The notes: a model not told the origin generated them from the sequence alone. DNA of 32,150 nucleotides from an uncultured bacterium (GCA_938030175.1 CALHGQ010000056.1:1-32150); one strand, 5' to 3'. Positions 7,774 to 17,683 are shown, counted from the first letter of the stretch. Numbers and translations are program-made.

Positions 7774-9967
7774 GGTCGCCCGACCGCTTGCCGTCGAGAA
7801 CGACGAGGATCGAAGGCAGGAGCAACGCGTCGGCCGCGAAGGCGACCACCAGCGTGATGCCTGCCAAGAGCCCAAAGTCGCGGATCGTCGGCAGCGCGGA
7901 CGTGAGCAGCTGGCCAAAGGCCGCTGTCAGCGTCAGCGTCGTCATGGTCAGCGCGGGCAGCGTTTGAAGCACGGCCGCGCGGGCCCCCAGGATCGCGGTG
8001 GTGTAGGTGCCGCGCGTGCGCTCCCAGCGGGCCAGTACGTGAATGGTGTCGTCCGTCGCGATCCCGAGTGACAGCGTCAGCGCCGTCAGCGTAGAAATGT
8101 CCACGTGGCCGCCGATGAGCGCCAGACCGGCCGCCGAAACGCCAAGGGGCAGGAGATTCGGTACCACGCTCGCGAGGCCGAGGCGCCACGACCGGAAGGC
8201 GGCAGCGAGGGTGACAAGGATGAGGAGCGCGGCGAGGGCTAGACTCCATGCCAAATCCCGTGTGACTCCATCCACCGTCTCAAGGTAGGCGATGTGATCA
8301 CCGACGAGCGTCAAGCGCACGTGGGGTAGGGCAACGGCCTCCAGACGCTCGCGCGTCCGCTCGAACGCGGGGATGAGTCGCGCGCTGCCGACGTCCTGCA
8401 GGCGTGCATGAACGAGCGCGCGCCGTTCGTCGAGGTCAAAGAAGCCAGCACCCCACTTCGCAGGCAGAAGGCGCAGCGCACCCCAAGGCGCCTTGCCAGG
8501 GGCTTCCAGGGGCACAGCGCCAAGGATGCTCGCGGGGCCAACTACGCCGGAGAAGAGCGGCTCGCTGGCCAATGCGTCCTCGACCCCTTGCGCCGCGGAG
8601 CTGAGCTCTTCCCCCGTCGCCGACTCGTCCCAGTCCATACGCACGTGCAGGGGGAAGACGCCGCCGAGCTCGGCGTCCACGCGCAGGAGCGTGTCGGCCG
8701 CCGCGCTACCCTCGGCGAGGTCGCTCATGACGCGGCGATCCGCCTCGAGCCCCGACGCGATCCACACGGAGCCCAGCGTCAGAAGCGCACCAAGAGCGGC
8801 TACCGTTCGCGGCGCGCGGAGCGCAGCCCCCACGACGCGGCTCACGAAACCGGTGACCGCGGACTGGCTCCCATCCTCCCCATCGAACCGCGGCGGCGCC
8901 ACGCGATCGAGCCGAGCGCCCAGGGGCGTGCGCGCGAGCAGCGGGATCGTCAAGATGACTGAAACGAACGTGACGGCGGTCGCAAGCGCACAGGAGAGCC
9001 CAAACTCCACCACGATCGAGTGGCCAGCGAGGCTGAGGGAAGCGAAACCGATCGCGGTGGTCAAGGAGGTAAGGAGGCACGGCCAGACAAGCTCTCCCGT
9101 GGCCACCGAAGCCGCCTCGGCGCCACCGCTGGCCCTGCCGTCATGCCGAGCCCGCACCATCGCCACGACGATGTGGAGCGAGTCCGCGAAGCCGATCGTC
9201 AGCACGAGTAGCGGCAGCACGATAGAAGTGAAACCGTCGGCACCAAGGCCCACGACACGCGCCAGCCCCACCGAAAGCACGACGCCCAAGATCGGCGGAA
9301 GCCCCGCGAGGAACGTCGCCCGGACGTTTCGGAACGCGGCCGACGCGATCAGGAACCCGAGCAGTGCGCCGAATCCCATGAAGCGCCAGCGCTCGCCCTC
9401 AAAGGCGGAGTTCTGCGCATCGATGATGGCCCCTTGCCCCGTCACCCCGAACTCGAGCGACGTATCGGCCGGTAGCGTGCCCATGATCTCCGCCGACGCG
9501 CTCTGCCATGCTTGCTGATCGATCCAGCCGTCGGTCCCAAGGGAGACCGGTAGGAGCAACCCTGCCTCGCGGACCAGGGTCCCTCCCACTAGGTCATGGG
9601 AGAGCGCCTCCGCCAGCGTCGAGTCGGCGAGGCCCGGGAGCTCCCACGGAGTCATGACATCGAGGACCTCCGGTAGCTCCTCGACGCCGTCGATGATCTG
9701 GCGCACGGTGGCCTCCTGGGCAGGGTCGGTCACATCGCCGAAGATCGCCACGAATCCGTTGCCCCAGTCGAGCCCGAACTCGTCCCGGGTCTCGCGCGCG
9801 AGGTTCCATTCGGGGCTGTCCTCAAGCTTGTCGTCGGGCAGTTCCCTCAGGATCCCCATCACCGACAGCCCGAGCAGCGCTACCAAGAGCGCCAAGCTGA
9901 GGCGCGGGCGGTCAGCAAGGGCCACCGCCCCCCGCGACAGCATGCTTTCTTTGCCGGGCAAGGTCAT
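7766..9967 (-). CDS. RND/MMPL superfamily transporter
   Basis: Two TM/soluble-loop repeats; ATDDTIHVLARWERTRG and TIGFADSLHIVVAMVRAR motifs. Start set at ATG 9967 (MTLPGKESMLSRG), ATGA overlap with HAD stop; the track's 10528 start is over-extended. Confidence 0.88.
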   Translation of the reverse strand: MTLPGKESMLSRGAVALADRPRLSLALLVALLGLSVMGILRELPDDKLEDSPEWNLARETRDEFGLDWGNGFVAIFGDVTDPAQEATVRQIIDGVEELPEVLDVMTPWELPGLADSTLAEALSHDLVGGTLVREAGLLLPVSLGTDGWIDQQAWQSASAEIMGTLPADTSLEFGVTGQGAIIDAQNSAFEGERWRFMGFGALLGFLIASAAFRNVRATFLAGLPPILGVVLSVGLARVVGLGADGFTSIVLPLLVLTIGFADSLHIVVAMVRARHDGRASGGAEAASVATGELVWPCLLTSLTTAIGFASLSLAGHSIVVEFGLSCALATAVTFVSVILTIPLLARTPLGARLDRVAPPRFDGEDGSQSAVTGFVSRVVGAALRAPRTVAALGALLTLGSVWIASGLEADRRVMSDLAEGSAAADTLLRVDAELGGVFPLHVRMDWDESATGEELSSAAQGVEDALASEPLFSGVVGPASILGAVPLEAPGKAPWGALRLLPAKWGAGFFDLDERRALVHARLQDVGSARLIPAFERTRERLEAVALPHVRLTLVGDHIAYLETVDGVTRDLAWSLALAALLILVTLAAAFRSWRLGLASVVPNLLPLGVSAAGLALIGGHVDISTLTALTLSLGIATDDTIHVLARWERTRGTYTTAILGARAAVLQTLPALTMTTLTLTAAFGQLLTSALPTIRDFGLLAGITLVVAFAADALLLPSILVVLDGKRSGDPT

Positions 9968-10830
9968 CGCAGCTCCGCGACCGAGTCGATGACTTCGTCC
10001 ACGAGCCGAATCGCATCGCTGGAACCAGCCTGGGCCAGCGCCCACTTCGACGACTGGGCGCTGCGGCGCAGCACCAGCCTCAGGTCCTTGGACAGCCGCC
10101 CGCGCCAGCGGAGGTAGGCCGGTAGCGCGAGGTCGAAGGAGACCACGTCCCCCACCACCATGTCGGGCTGCACCTCCAACAGGATCGCCTCGTAGTGCGG
10201 CCGATCCATGTAGACCTCGCGCCCGTCCACGGAAACCCGCGGCTGCTCGTTCCGGATCAGCCACTTCTTGGCGTCGCCGACCACGCGCAGCTGTCCCCCC
10301 ACGGCGATCCCGGCCTCGCTGAGCATGGCCTGCAGCTTCGCTTCGGGCGAGTTCGAGACAAAGATCAGCTCGTGCCCTGCGGCGAGCAGCTCGCGGGCAA
10401 CGTCCTGGGCTCCGCCCACAAGCTGGTGTCCGCGCTCTTGGCGGTAGGCCTCCATCGCTGGATGAAAGTGGGCCGACGCGTAGTCCTCGATCGAGCTGTG
10501 ACCGGCGGCGCGGATCCGGTCGCGCCAAACGTCCCCACGGCAGGCCCCTCCCACCTCGTGCGCGCCGCCGTTCTCCAGCCAGTGGAACACCGACCCCGTG
10601 GCCAGCGCCGGGTCTTCATCGATGAAGCCGGAGATCCGTCCGCTCGGCGCCCAGCCGTTGCGCCCAGGTTCGCTCATCGCAAGCGCGAAGAATGCGTCGA
10701 AGTCCGCAAGGGCTTCCTCGGGCGACGCCCCGATCAAGGGAGCCGCTTCCCGCGCAAGCCACACCTGAATGAAGCGCGCCTCTGCCTGCTGGTCGGTCCA
10801 GACGCCGTCAAAGTCGGAGAGAATCCGCAT
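9964..10830 (-). CDS. HAD superfamily hydrolase
   Basis: N-terminal DFDGVWTD (DxDGxxT), ELIFVSNSPEAKLQ motif II, VVGDVVSFDLALPAYLR. Confidence 0.75.
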   Translation of the reverse strand: MRILSDFDGVWTDQQAEARFIQVWLAREAAPLIGASPEEALADFDAFFALAMSEPGRNGWAPSGRISGFIDEDPALATGSVFHWLENGGAHEVGGACRGDVWRDRIRAAGHSSIEDYASAHFHPAMEAYRQERGHQLVGGAQDVARELLAAGHELIFVSNSPEAKLQAMLSEAGIAVGGQLRVVGDAKKWLIRNEQPRVSVDGREVYMDRPHYEAILLEVQPDMVVGDVVSFDLALPAYLRWRGRLSKDLRLVLRRSAQSSKWALAQAGSSDAIRLVDEVIDSVAELR

Positions 10831-10878
10831 GTCGCACCTATTCGCCGGTGAATGGGCGGGGGAGGCTGAAAACGAGCG

Positions 10879-12378
10879 CTACTTGACGACGAGGACGATG
10901 CCGAAGGCTCCGAGCTGCTCGGACTCACGGGCCAGATCAGCCGTGGTGAGCGGGTGCTCGTCGAGCCAGCCGTCGGGAAATGTCAGGTGGAACCGAGAGC
11001 CCGAAGAGCGCAGCTTGAGCTCCGGCAGGCTGCGGCTCGTACGGTCGCGGCGCAGGCGCAGTGCGATGCGGAGCAGCGGGACCATGCAGCGGATCGCGTG
11101 CAGTCGCTCCCTTGGCTGGCCCCCCATGAGGTCCGGGCGCAACCGCCGGCGCTGACCGCGGATCAGCACCGCGAGCTGCTGGCGATCCTGGCGCGAGAAC
11201 CCGGCGAGGTCCGCGTGCTCCGCGAGGTACGCACCGTGCTTGTGGTAGCCAGCGTGACTGACGACGAGTCCGATCGTGTGAAGGAAGGCCGCCAAGCCGA
11301 GGAGCTGGCGATCGTCCCCGTCGAGACCTAGTGGCTCGGCGACTTGATCGAACAGGAACTCGGCCGTCTCTCGGCATCGGTCCCCATGGTCCGTGTCTAG
11401 GCCCATGCGCTCCATGAAGGCACGCGAGCTCGTCTCCCGCACATCCTCGTGGTGAATCCGCCCGAGGTGGTCGTGGAGCACCCCCTCGCGGAGCGCCCCC
11501 GCCGAGGGGGTCATCTCTTCGATGCCGAGGCTCTTGAAGACGGCCCGGAGGATCGCGACGCCCCCCGCTATGACCTGGCGGCGATCGGGTCGCATCCCAT
11601 CCAGGACGACCTTGTCGCCGACGCCGAAGTCGATAAGGCGGTGCCGGAGCTTCTTGAGTGCGCCCCGGGTGATCTTGCCGTCCGTGAGGCCAAGGCCCTG
11701 GAGAATCGCGGAGGTCGCCCGAATGGTCCCGCTGGATCCCACGGCTCGCACCCAGTTGTCCCTGTGGTAGATGTGCGCTACGGGTTCGAGCTCGACCCGC
11801 GCAGCGAGCTCGGCTCGCGAGAACGCCTCCGCCGTGATCCGCCCGCCCGGGAAGTGACGCTTGCTCCAGGTCACGCAGCCCATGCCGAGGCTGTCGCCGC
11901 TATGGCAAACGAAACGGGTTCCGATCATGCACTCGGTGCTGCCGCCGCCGATGTCCACGACCAAGCGGCGATCGTCGTCGTCCCCTAGCTGATGGGCCAC
12001 TCCGAGGTAGACAAGGCGCGCTTCCTCGCGGCCCGGCAACACTTCGATCTGAGCGCCGAGCGCGGCGGACGCGAGGCGAAGGAACTGGCCCCCATCCCGG
12101 ACGCGGCGGAACGTGGCTGTGCCGACGGCGCGGATGCGGTCCCGTGGGACCGCCTTGAGCCGCTCGCCAAAGCGCTCCAGCGCGTCGAGCGCCCGGGCCT
12201 GGACCACCGTGTCGAGGCCGCGCCCCGCCTGGAGTCCGTCCGCCAACGCGACGCGCTCGCGCAGGCGATCGATCACTTTGGGGCGACCATCGATCTCCCG
12301 AGCGACCACGAGGTGGAATGAGTTCGAGCCGAGATCAACGGCTGCAAGCGCAAGTTGATCGACGTCGGAGTTCGTCAC
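10879..12378 (-). CDS. Ppx/GppA family phosphatase (exopolyphosphatase / (p)ppGpp phosphohydrolase)
   Basis: LAAVDLGSNSFHLVVARE, VVDIGGGSTECMIG, C-terminal HD-like LHTIGLVVSHAGYHKHGAYL; likely GTG start at 12378. Confidence 0.88.
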   Translation of the reverse strand: MTNSDVDQLALAAVDLGSNSFHLVVAREIDGRPKVIDRLRERVALADGLQAGRGLDTVVQARALDALERFGERLKAVPRDRIRAVGTATFRRVRDGGQFLRLASAALGAQIEVLPGREEARLVYLGVAHQLGDDDDRRLVVDIGGGSTECMIGTRFVCHSGDSLGMGCVTWSKRHFPGGRITAEAFSRAELAARVELEPVAHIYHRDNWVRAVGSSGTIRATSAILQGLGLTDGKITRGALKKLRHRLIDFGVGDKVVLDGMRPDRRQVIAGGVAILRAVFKSLGIEEMTPSAGALREGVLHDHLGRIHHEDVRETSSRAFMERMGLDTDHGDRCRETAEFLFDQVAEPLGLDGDDRQLLGLAAFLHTIGLVVSHAGYHKHGAYLAEHADLAGFSRQDRQQLAVLIRGQRRRLRPDLMGGQPRERLHAIRCMVPLLRIALRLRRDRTSRSLPELKLRSSGSRFHLTFPDGWLDEHPLTTADLARESEQLGAFGIVLVVK

Positions 12379-12385
12379 AGTGCGC

Positions 12386-13453
12386 CTAGGAGAGAAGGGA
12401 ACGGAGTCGATCGACGCGTTCGAGCGCGGCGCCGGAGTCAAGTGCGCTCGTCGCCGCATCCACACCTTCTGCGATCGTCAGACAGCGGCCCGAAGCCTTG
12501 AGCATCAGCGCGGCGGACAACAGCGTGGCGTTGCGTGCCGGGCCGGTCTCACCCGCGAGGACCGCCTTGGTCATGTCGCCGGCGGCTTGGCAAAGGACCG
12601 GGTTGTCGGATGCACCTTGGCCCTCCTCGTGGGGCCCGAAGAGCGGGAGCTCTGGATCGCCTGAAGCGTCGAGACCGAAGTCCGCCGGCTCGACCGTGAC
12701 CGAGAGCAGATGATCCCCGTCGATCTCGATCCCACGCGTCCGCTTGACGATGCTGGGAACGACGCCTCCGTCGAGCCCTTGGAGAGCTACGCCACGCCGG
12801 TGGCCGAGGCCCTTCAGGACCTCCACGGCGGTACCGAGCACGGGCCCGCTTTGCGCGCCGATGAGAATGGCGGCACCGGCGGGGGCGATGAGCTTTTCGA
12901 GGGTGGAGAGCGGCGTCCGAATCACCATGTCGCCGCGGACCTTGCGGAGCGCCAGCATCGGGGGGCAGAGCCCAGCCACGGAGACCGTGGCGAAACCCGC
13001 CTTCGCGACCCAGTCCTCAGCCTCGCCCGGGTCCCAGGTCATGGAGAGCCCGAGGCCTTCGAGGACGTTGGCAGCCGTGAGCCCCCGACGCGGCGGTACG
13101 CAGCGGTCGGAGACCACGAGCACCCGGGCGCCGGCCGCAGCGGCCAGGAGGCCAGCGGCCACCTCGAGGGGCGGGGTGGTCTCATGGCCGTCCTGGGAAG
13201 GAGCCACGCACACGAGGCCGTTCATGCCCGCACAAGGAATGCGCGATTGACCCCGGGCCGCCATGGCCATGCCCATGAGCTCTTCAGTCGTGACCCCTTT
13301 CCACCGCAGGGTGACGAAAAACGAAGCCACCAGGGCCGCGCTTTCCGAACCGTTCAGAATCGCGGTGAAGGCATGGGAGGCCTCTTCCCTGCTCAAGTTT
13401 CGGACGCGCTTCGGGTCCGCAGTCAGGGAGCGCATGAGTCGGCGTAGCACCAT
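12386..13453 (-). CDS. Glycosyltransferase family 3 / anthranilate phosphoribosyltransferase-like protein (TrpD2/YbiB-like)
   Basis: LSREEASHAFTAILNGSESAALVASFFVTLRWKGVTTEEL N-terminal GT3 domain; LTAANVLEGLG and VRTPLSTLEKLIAP. Confidence 0.75.
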   Translation of the reverse strand: MVLRRLMRSLTADPKRVRNLSREEASHAFTAILNGSESAALVASFFVTLRWKGVTTEELMGMAMAARGQSRIPCAGMNGLVCVAPSQDGHETTPPLEVAAGLLAAAAGARVLVVSDRCVPPRRGLTAANVLEGLGLSMTWDPGEAEDWVAKAGFATVSVAGLCPPMLALRKVRGDMVIRTPLSTLEKLIAPAGAAILIGAQSGPVLGTAVEVLKGLGHRRGVALQGLDGGVVPSIVKRTRGIEIDGDHLLSVTVEPADFGLDASGDPELPLFGPHEEGQGASDNPVLCQAAGDMTKAVLAGETGPARNATLLSAALMLKASGRCLTIAEGVDAATSALDSGAALERVDRLRSLLS

Positions 13454-13521
13454 AGTTGCGGCGCAGTGTACCCGTCGAGCCCATCAAAAGCAGCGCAGAA
13501 GGCGCCGCTACGGAATGGCCT

Positions 13522-14547
13522 CTACTCCAATCGCTGGTCGCAGAGCTTGCAGAGCTCCATCTTCCGGTCGCGGAAGTCCTGGAGCGCCTGGGCGCGCTTC
13601 TCGCCGCGCCAGATCTCGGCCAGCGTCTCATTCTCGAGGCTACCGAGCACGACCCGGCCATCCACGTCCATACAGCACGCGGTGACTCGCCCGTCGCATA
13701 GCACCGTGGCCTTCTCCAGCTGCGGACACATCCGCTGGTTTCGCAGAAGCGTCTTGTCTGAGCCTTCACGGGGTCGGACGTAGCGGCGAGAATCGTTCTC
13801 GTGATCGACGGTCTTGAGGAATTCCTCGCCGTACTCGACCGTGCGGCTGATCTTGATCGGCTCCACGTCGGTCACTTCCGACTTCCAAGAGTCGTAGTCA
13901 TTGAAGTAGGACGGACGCTTGAGCGTCACCTCGTCCGCACCGAAGCCCTCGAGGAACTCCGTGACGTTCTCCTCGTTGTCCTCGTTGTAGCTGAACATGA
14001 TCGTCTGCAGCTGGACCCGAGGGAGCTTGGCGTTGCGCTCCTTCTTGCGCTGGATCAGGGCCCGAGTGTTCGCTACGACCGTATCGAAGTCGCCGCCACG
14101 CCGGTAGCGGACGTAGTCCTCCGCGTTAGCGCCATCGAGGGCGATGGATACGGAGGTCAGCCCCGAGTCGATCATGTTGTCGAAGCTGTCGGCCATCCGC
14201 ATGCCGTTGGTGCCAAAGTGTGTCTCAACGCCACGCCCGGAGAATTCCCGAACGTGTCCAAAGAGCCCAGGGTGGATGAGGGGGTCCCCCATCACGTGGA
14301 AGCAGACAGACTTGAGCGCGTTGTTGTCCTTGAGGATCTGCTGGACGTGGTGGTCCTTCAGAAAGCGCGTCGAACGACCCAGCATGTGGGTCGGGCAGAG
14401 GGCACATGCCAGGTTGCAAGCCGTGGTCGACTCAAGGTTGAGCACACGCGGAAGACGCCACCGGACGTAGCCCACGAGGAGTGGGCCCGGAAGCGTCTTA
14501 TAGAGGGTCTTGCGCACAAGATCCTTGAACCGGTGAATGATGCTCAT
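13522..14547 (-). CDS. Radical SAM / SPASM domain protein
   Basis: CNLACALC (Cx3Cx2C) cluster motif; C-terminal SPASM-like Cys motifs CPQLEKATVLCDGRVTACC and CKLCDQ; start taken at MSIIHRFKDL (14547). Confidence 0.9.
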   Translation of the reverse strand: MSIIHRFKDLVRKTLYKTLPGPLLVGYVRWRLPRVLNLESTTACNLACALCPTHMLGRSTRFLKDHHVQQILKDNNALKSVCFHVMGDPLIHPGLFGHVREFSGRGVETHFGTNGMRMADSFDNMIDSGLTSVSIALDGANAEDYVRYRRGGDFDTVVANTRALIQRKKERNAKLPRVQLQTIMFSYNEDNEENVTEFLEGFGADEVTLKRPSYFNDYDSWKSEVTDVEPIKISRTVEYGEEFLKTVDHENDSRRYVRPREGSDKTLLRNQRMCPQLEKATVLCDGRVTACCMDVDGRVVLGSLENETLAEIWRGEKRAQALQDFRDRKMELCKLCDQRLE

Positions 14548-14732
14548 TGGGGGCAGGTCGGAACCCGGAGGACCCACGAACGCGGGGGTCCAAGACCCGA
14601 CCCGGGGAAGCCTACAGACTGACCCCACGGACGGCACGCCAGATATCTAAGTCGCTCGCGCGCGTTCGAAACAGTCGAATTTGGAATCCAGGAGACCAGG
14701 GGTGAGGCGGGTGTCACAAGAAAAGACAGAGA

Positions 14733-14756
14733 GCGCCTCCGATCTCTCGGAGGCGC
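14733..14756 (-). terminator. Intrinsic terminator, probably bidirectional, at 3' end of the amidohydrolase array
   Basis: Perfect 10-bp stem GCGCCTCCGA-TCTC-TCGGAGGCGC; T-rich tract on the minus strand (TCTCTGTCTTTTCTT) and CCCTTTCTC on plus. Confidence 0.75.
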
Positions 14757-14849
14757 CCTTTCTCGCTGCCAGGAAACTGGTTCCGTTAGGACATTCGTGG
14801 CCCCATGGAAGGCTTCCCAGGCTGCGGATCGATGCTATGGATCGGCAGG

Positions 14850-16358
14850 CTACTGGCCGTCTCTGAACCCATCTCCGCCGTCTCCGTCCCCAGAGCCGCC
14901 GTCGTCGCCGTCTCCGGCCCCGTCATCGCCCTCTCCGTCACCTTTGGCGTCGTCCGGCGTCTCATCGCCACCCTCTTCAGGTGCGTCCTCTTCAGGTGCG
15001 TCCTCTTCGGGCTCAATAGCGCCTTCCTCCCCGGCGTCCATGGCCTCCTCAGGCGCAAGCGCCGACTCCGGGCGGGGACGGATGTGAGCGAAGAACATCT
15101 CCTCCTGCTTGTCGTACACGACCTCGCCGTCCACGATCGCCCATTGGACGAAGGTCTGGTAGTGGAGCACGTCGCCGTCCGTGACGATTAGGTCAGCATC
15201 CTTGCCGACCTCGATGGATCCGATGCGGTAGTCCACGCCGAGGACACGGGCCGCCTCGAGGGTGATGGACTCCAGGGCCGCGTCCTCGGGGAGGCCGCCA
15301 CGGATGGCAAAGCCCGCCTCGATCGGCAGGTGCAGGAGGTCCTGACCCACGATGCCGCCGAGGGAAATACCCCGAGAGGCCGGAACGACCACCACGGGGA
15401 CACCGTGGTTGTGGAGCTTGGCTGCGTTCTCGATGGAGCTACCACCCTCAGCGACCTGGCGCTCGTCCTTGCCGCGGCGGGTCCGCGGAGTGACGATCGC
15501 GGTGACGCCGGCGCGTCCCAGCTCGTCGGCCACGGCCCATCCCTCGCGGGCTCCTTCGATGATCGGACGGAAGCCGTAGCGCTGGGCCAAGGCCGCGATC
15601 TCCACGAGGTCAGTGCGGGTGTTGGCCGCGAAGCGCGGACGCGTGTCCCCGCGCAGGATGCCGACGTACTTCGCGTCGACGCCCTTCCGGGAGGGCTCCT
15701 TCGCCTCCTTGTTGGACCGCTTCTCGACCTCGTACGCGCGGTAGGTCCGCAGGAACGCGGCCGCCTTTGCGAAGTCAGCTTCGACCTTGAGCTGCCCCTG
15801 GGGGTTGCCGTTGCTGTAGCTGATCGTCTCGAACGCGCTCTCCTTGAGCACGAGCCCTTCGACATGACCGCGCTTGAGCTTGGCCACCGTGTTGCCGTTC
15901 ACGGCGGTCGTGATGCCCGCCGCCAGCGCCAGGGTCATGTTCTGGTTGTAGGGATCGACGGAGTCGCTGAGGTCCCCGCTGCCGCCGAAGAGGCCGAACG
16001 AACCGACGGCCACAAGGCCCGGGTAGATCCGCATCCCGTTCACGTCGACCACTTCTGCGCCTTCCGGCACATCCACGTCGTAGCCGAACGCCTCGATCTT
16101 GCCGTTCTTGGAGAGGAGCGTCGCGTCGCGCAGCACGCCCCCGAGACCGGTGTGGATCTCGCCGCCGACGAGGGCGAGGTACTCGTCCTCTTCCTCTTCC
16201 TCCTCCTCTTCTTCGTCCTCCCACGCGTAGGGAGCGGGATAGCTAGCGGTGGCGGAACGAAGAACGTTGGCCGAGGCTCCGGCCGCGAAGAGGAGAGCCG
16301 TCAGGGCCGTGCCCATCGCCCATGCGCCTCTGGATGAAGTCATTTGAAGCTGTTTCAC
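14850..16358 (-). CDS. A11: secreted amidohydrolase-like protein, predicted inactive; acidic N-terminal stretch and D/E/G-rich C-terminal tail
   Basis: Signal peptide (MTSSRGAWAMGTALTALLFAAGASA); amidohydrolase end signature LGVDYRIGSIEVGKDADLIVTDGD; HxH position reads LVAVGSFG. Confidence 0.85.
   Translation of the reverse strand: MKQLQMTSSRGAWAMGTALTALLFAAGASANVLRSATASYPAPYAWEDEEEEEEEEEDEYLALVGGEIHTGLGGVLRDATLLSKNGKIEAFGYDVDVPEGAEVVDVNGMRIYPGLVAVGSFGLFGGSGDLSDSVDPYNQNMTLALAAGITTAVNGNTVAKLKRGHVEGLVLKESAFETISYSNGNPQGQLKVEADFAKAAAFLRTYRAYEVEKRSNKEAKEPSRKGVDAKYVGILRGDTRPRFAANTRTDLVEIAALAQRYGFRPIIEGAREGWAVADELGRAGVTAIVTPRTRRGKDERQVAEGGSSIENAAKLHNHGVPVVVVPASRGISLGGIVGQDLLHLPIEAGFAIRGGLPEDAALESITLEAARVLGVDYRIGSIEVGKDADLIVTDGDVLHYQTFVQWAIVDGEVVYDKQEEMFFAHIRPRPESALAPEEAMDAGEEGAIEPEEDAPEEDAPEEGGDETPDDAKGDGEGDDGAGDGDDGGSGDGDGGDGFRDGQ
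14972..15001. repeat. Two exact copies of a 15-bp tandem repeat (cctcttcaggtgcgt) encoding the EDAPEEDAPE stretch in the A11 tail
   Basis: Read directly: 14972-14986 and 14987-15001; a third degenerate copy follows. Confidence 0.8.
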
Positions 16359-17683
16359 TAGTGCATATCCCCGCTAACAAACTTGCCGTCAAGCATGACC
16401 GCGTCGAGGTTGGTTCCCGGCTGGAACGGGTCTCCATTGAAAATGAGCAGGTTGGCGCGGCGGCCTTCCTGGAGCGACCCCACGCGGTCCTCGAGTCCGA
16501 GAAACTTGGCGGGACGGTGGGTCAGGGCTTGGATCGCAGCCTTGCGGTCCAGGCCAGCCCCGATCATGACGCCGACGTCCTCGAGGAAGGCCTTGAAGCC
16601 AGCCTCGTTGTCACGACGCGGGATGAGCACGAGCTTGGCGCCGGCACGCTCGAACTCGGCCGGCAGGTTGCGCTGGCGCATGGTGCCCGGCATCAGGGTG
16701 ATCAGCGGCTCCATAAGAACGAAGCATCCAGTCTCGCCTACCTTGTCCTTCACGTGGAAGACATCGATGTCACGGGTGAGTGGAACGCGCAGGTGCCACT
16801 CGAACTCTTCTTCACCGACCGCGTCCACAAGGTGAACGAAGCTCGCAGCCGAGCCCACGGAGAAGAGCGCGCTGAGCTTGCCATCACGCAGGTCGAAGAA
16901 GGGCTGAATGCGGGCGTCGGGCTTCGGGGCCTCGAACTTGGGCGCCTTCGAAGACTTGGACGACTTCGAGCTGCTCTTCTTCTCGTCTTCCTTTTCCTTG
17001 TCGTCTTCGTCGTCCTTCTTGGATGAAGACTTCTTCTTCGAGGACGACTTCTTCGAGTTCTTCTTCTCGAACTTCTCGCGCTCCTTCTTGACCTTCTCCA
17101 GGTGAGCATCGGCCTTCTTGAAGCCGTCCCTTAGGTTGCGCTTGGAGCTCGCGGAGTTGCGCATCACGAACTTCAGGTAGACACCGTCCTCGAGGATCAT
17201 GTCCTCTGCGTCGTCCCCCTGGGGCTTCACAGCGACCGCTTGTCCGGGAACGCCCTGGCCGGCCGGGTACTGCGCGACGGTGGTCATCCCGTACTCGAGG
17301 AACGTCTCGTACGCGTCCGACGGATACAGTTCCGCCGAAGCCATGACGTAGGGCCGCGCATCGTTGTAGCCGTTACCCGACATGCCGAAGCGCGAGTACG
17401 GGTTGACGATCCCGGGCATCACCACCTGGTCGTCGCTCAGCTCAATGACGGGAATACCGCGCTCGATCGGAAGGTCCTGGCCCATGGTGACGATCTCGCC
17501 GTCCTCCACAAGAATGACAGCGTGCTCCATCACCTCGCCGTTGCCGATTTCGACGCGACGGGCTTTGATGGCGAACAGATCTCCCTGGGGAGGTGCGTTC
17601 AGCGCGCTTGGGTCCAGACCAGGGGCCGGGCCCCCGAGAGACCCAGTGAGGGCTGGAAGAAGTAGAAGGGAGGAAATCATCAT
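16358..17683 (-). CDS. A10: secreted amidohydrolase-like protein, predicted inactive; K/S/D/E-rich insert
   Basis: Signal peptide MMISSLLLLPALTGSLG; VVMPGIVNPYSRFG replaces HxH; FLGLEDRVGSLQEGRRANLLIFNGDP; insert EKKNSKKSSSKKKSSSKKDDEDDKEKEDEKKSSSKSSKSSK. Confidence 0.85.
   Translation of the reverse strand: MMISSLLLLPALTGSLGGPAPGLDPSALNAPPQGDLFAIKARRVEIGNGEVMEHAVILVEDGEIVTMGQDLPIERGIPVIELSDDQVVMPGIVNPYSRFGMSGNGYNDARPYVMASAELYPSDAYETFLEYGMTTVAQYPAGQGVPGQAVAVKPQGDDAEDMILEDGVYLKFVMRNSASSKRNLRDGFKKADAHLEKVKKEREKFEKKNSKKSSSKKKSSSKKDDEDDKEKEDEKKSSSKSSKSSKAPKFEAPKPDARIQPFFDLRDGKLSALFSVGSAASFVHLVDAVGEEEFEWHLRVPLTRDIDVFHVKDKVGETGCFVLMEPLITLMPGTMRQRNLPAEFERAGAKLVLIPRRDNEAGFKAFLEDVGVMIGAGLDRKAAIQALTHRPAKFLGLEDRVGSLQEGRRANLLIFNGDPFQPGTNLDAVMLDGKFVSGDMH
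16955..17105 (-). other. Low-complexity K/S/D/E-rich insert in A10
   Basis: EKVKKEREKFEKKNSKKSSSKKKSSSKKDDEDDKEKEDEKKSSSKSSKSSKAPK. Confidence 0.85.

Noticed and set aside
9968-10528. N-terminal extension of the RND transporter ORF (to 10528)
   Set aside because: Overlaps the HAD gene in another frame, Arg-rich composition; a proper start with ATGA coupling exists at 9967.
13522-14547. Radical SAM/SPASM protein as RiPP maturase of a biosynthetic cluster
   Set aside because: No convincing short precursor peptide, protease or RRE-like partner seen next to it; SPASM proteins are functionally diverse.
16960-17105. Repeated ctt/ctc runs as a CRISPR or microsatellite array
   Set aside because: They are in-frame codons for Lys/Ser/Asp/Glu low-complexity protein; no regular repeat-spacer structure.
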